Assembly (NCBI GenBank): GCA_903855985.1 | Contig: CAIOAO010000019.1 | Span: forward strand, 1 to 43,872 | Source: an uncultured Opitutia bacterium | Lineage (GTDB): Bacteria; Verrucomicrobiota; Verrucomicrobiia; Opitutales; Opitutaceae | Length of the DNA stretch: 43,872 nucleotides | Direction: 5' to 3' | Shown: positions 42,957 to 43,872 of the stretch, piece after piece | Position numbering within the stretch: position 1 is the first letter of the stretch | Layout of the letters: each line of letters begins with the position of its first letter | Translations under genes and position numbers: made by a program | Notes under the pieces: generated by a model | The model's database searches: none | Seen by the model: only the letters and a program-made list of their open reading frames with translations | What the model was told of the DNA's origin: nothing

Positions 42957-43694
42957 TCAGCCCACCGGTCCGTCGCTCTCGATCAGGCCGTCGCGGAGGC
43001 GGACGATGCGGCGGGCGTGCCGGGCGATGTCTTCCTCGTGGGTAACCACGATGATGGTGTTGCCCTGCTCGTAGAGCGTCTCGAAGAGGGCCATGATTTC
43101 GACGCCGGTCTTGGAGTCCAGGTTGCCGGTCGGCTCGTCGGCGAGGATGATGGAGGGGTTGTTGACCAGGGCGCGGGCGATGGCCACGCGCTGGCGCTGG
43201 CCGCCGGAGAGTTCGTTGGGCTTGTGGCTCATGCGCTCGCCGAGGCCGACGTCCTGCAGGGTGCGGGTCGCGCGCTCGCGGCGGATGGACGGCGAGAGGC
43301 CGGCATAGATCAGCGGCAGCTCGACATTGGCCAGCGCGGTGGAGCGCGGCAGGAGGTTGAAGGTCTGGAACACGAAGCCGATCTCGCGGTTGCGGATGTC
43401 GGCGAGCTCGTCGTCCTCCATCGAGGCCACGTTCTTGCCGTTGAACTCGTAACGGCCCGCCGTCGGGGTATCGAGGCAGCCCAGCATGTTCATCAGCGTG
43501 GACTTGCCGGAGCCGGACGGGCCCATGATGGCGAGGTACTCGTTGCGGTGGATCTTCAGCGAGACGCCACGGAGGGCATGGATGGTCTCCTCGCCCATCT
43601 GGTAGAGCTTGGTGACCTGCTCGATGTCGATCACGAGCGCGCCCGTGGGGCGCGTCACGCGGGGCGCGGAGGAAGCGGCGGTGGGAGGCGTCAT
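42957..43694 (-). CDS. MacB/LolD-type ABC transporter ATP-binding protein
   Basis: The 245-residue protein has one ABC domain: Walker [10 protein letters not shown], signature [15 protein letters not shown] and Walker [13 protein letters not shown], followed by the switch His in VVTHEED. The N-terminal segment [20 protein letters not shown] is typical of the MacB/LolD class. As a stand-alone ATPase it serves the two permease genes downstream. It lies 10 bp after the adaptor stop. Confidence 0.95.
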   Translation of the reverse strand: MTPPTAASSAPRVTRPTGALVIDIEQVTKLYQMGEETIHALRGVSLKIHRNEYLAIMGPSGSGKSTLMNMLGCLDTPTAGRYEFNGKNVASMEDDELADIRNREIGFVFQTFNLLPRSTALANVELPLIYAGLSPSIRRERATRTLQDVGLGERMSHKPNELSGGQRQRVAIARALVNNPSIILADEPTGNLDSKTGVEIMALFETLYEQGNTIIVVTHEEDIARHARRIVRLRDGLIESDGPVG

Positions 43695-43704
43695 CGGTCG
43701 CGCC

Positions 43705-43872
43705 TTATTTCTTGTCGTCCTTCTTCGGCTTCTCGATCTGGACCAGGGCCCCGTCCTTCAGCTTGCGGCTGATGGCGGCGTAGCTGCCGGACACGACCTC
43801 GTCGCCGGCCTTCACGCCGCTCTTCACCTCGATGAGGGTGTTGTCGGCGATGCCGGTTTCCACCTTCTGGGC
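43705..43872 (-). CDS. Periplasmic adaptor (MacA/HlyD family), C-terminal 55 residues only
   Basis: Only the C-terminus is inside the window; the gene continues beyond base 43872. The visible part reads [20 protein letters not shown], then [20 protein letters not shown], ending in a Lys-rich tail (EKPKKDDKK). This is the usual end of MacA/HlyD-type membrane fusion proteins, which link an ABC exporter to an outer-membrane channel. Its position before the ATPase and two permeases fits a MacAB-like operon. The ATPase gene starts 10 bp after its stop. Confidence 0.75.
   Translation of the reverse strand, partial: AQKVETGIADNTLIEVKSGVKAGDEVVSGSYAAISRKLKDGALVQIEKPKKDDKK

Noticed and set aside
1-43872. 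CRISPR arrays, transposases, integrases or prophage genes
   Set aside because: No regularly spaced repeats, transposase or integrase motifs or phage structural genes were seen on either strand. The YqjE holin-family protein is a bacterial stress-operon member, not a phage gene.

Overview
The window is one contiguous, GC-rich, gene-dense piece of bacterial chromosome. It most likely comes from a member of the Verrucomicrobiota, probably the Opitutaceae. That assignment is inferred from weak or absent Shine-Dalgarno sites, a FloA/NfeD pair, a long adenylate-kinase-like protein, a YqjD/YqjE/DUF3185 membrane-stress cluster and several small proteins of a type I associate with that group. No single marker proves it. 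There is no phage, IS element, CRISPR array or tRNA gene.

Left edge (1-3.2 kb): the first bases of a 16S rRNA gene run off the window on the minus strand, followed by its leader with a boxA-like motif and a candidate promoter. A poorly coding, partly AT-rich stretch of about 1.2 kb separates it from accB-accC (acetyl-CoA carboxylase) on the plus strand, which ends in a clear terminator. 3.2-6.0 kb (minus): rfaE2-like, purN, an AraC regulator and prmA form a tight operon. 6.1-10.2 kb (plus): xylF-xylG-xylH xylose-type ABC importer, then an unrecognised small membrane protein. 10.2-13.7 kb (minus): manA, an AsmA-like membrane protein, grpE and dnaJ. 13.8-17.2 kb (plus): ftsK and a RodZ-like protein. 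17.2-19.3 kb (minus): nfeD, floA and an unrecognised coiled-coil membrane protein.

19.4-25.4 kb: an aldose-epimerase-like protein and a Rieske ferredoxin (plus), a PhyH oxygenase (minus) divergent from an AraC regulator, then a chain tatA-like / Smr / NPP-type lipoprotein phosphodiesterase joined by TGATG overlaps, and two small membrane proteins ending in a bidirectional terminator. 25.4-27.5 kb (minus): ECF sigma factor, putative anti-sigma factor and secreted PDZ protein. 27.6-32.7 kb: a small membrane gene divergent from an OxyR-like LysR regulator, followed by an MFS transporter and a long U32-family protein. The regulator start codon lies in a nearly perfect OxyR-type operator although its peroxidatic cysteine is replaced.

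32.7-38.7 kb (minus): a two-component system resembling KinB/AlgB stands upstream of a run of six small membrane-protein genes (DUF3185, DUF1328, YqjD/DUF883, YqjE, a YqjK-position protein, a second DUF3185), which looks like an envelope-stress module. 38.9-40.1 kb (plus): a long adenylate-kinase-family protein with an unexplained C-terminal domain. 40.3-43.9 kb (minus): a MacAB-like exporter with an adaptor (cut by the window edge), an ATPase and two tandem, non-identical permeases.

The most interesting points are the OxyR-like regulator and its operator, the adenylate-kinase fusion, the KinB/AlgB plus small-membrane-protein cluster, the sigma/anti-sigma/PDZ operon, and a small palindromic AT-rich in-frame insertion in the U32 gene. 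No wholly new defence or mobile system was seen.
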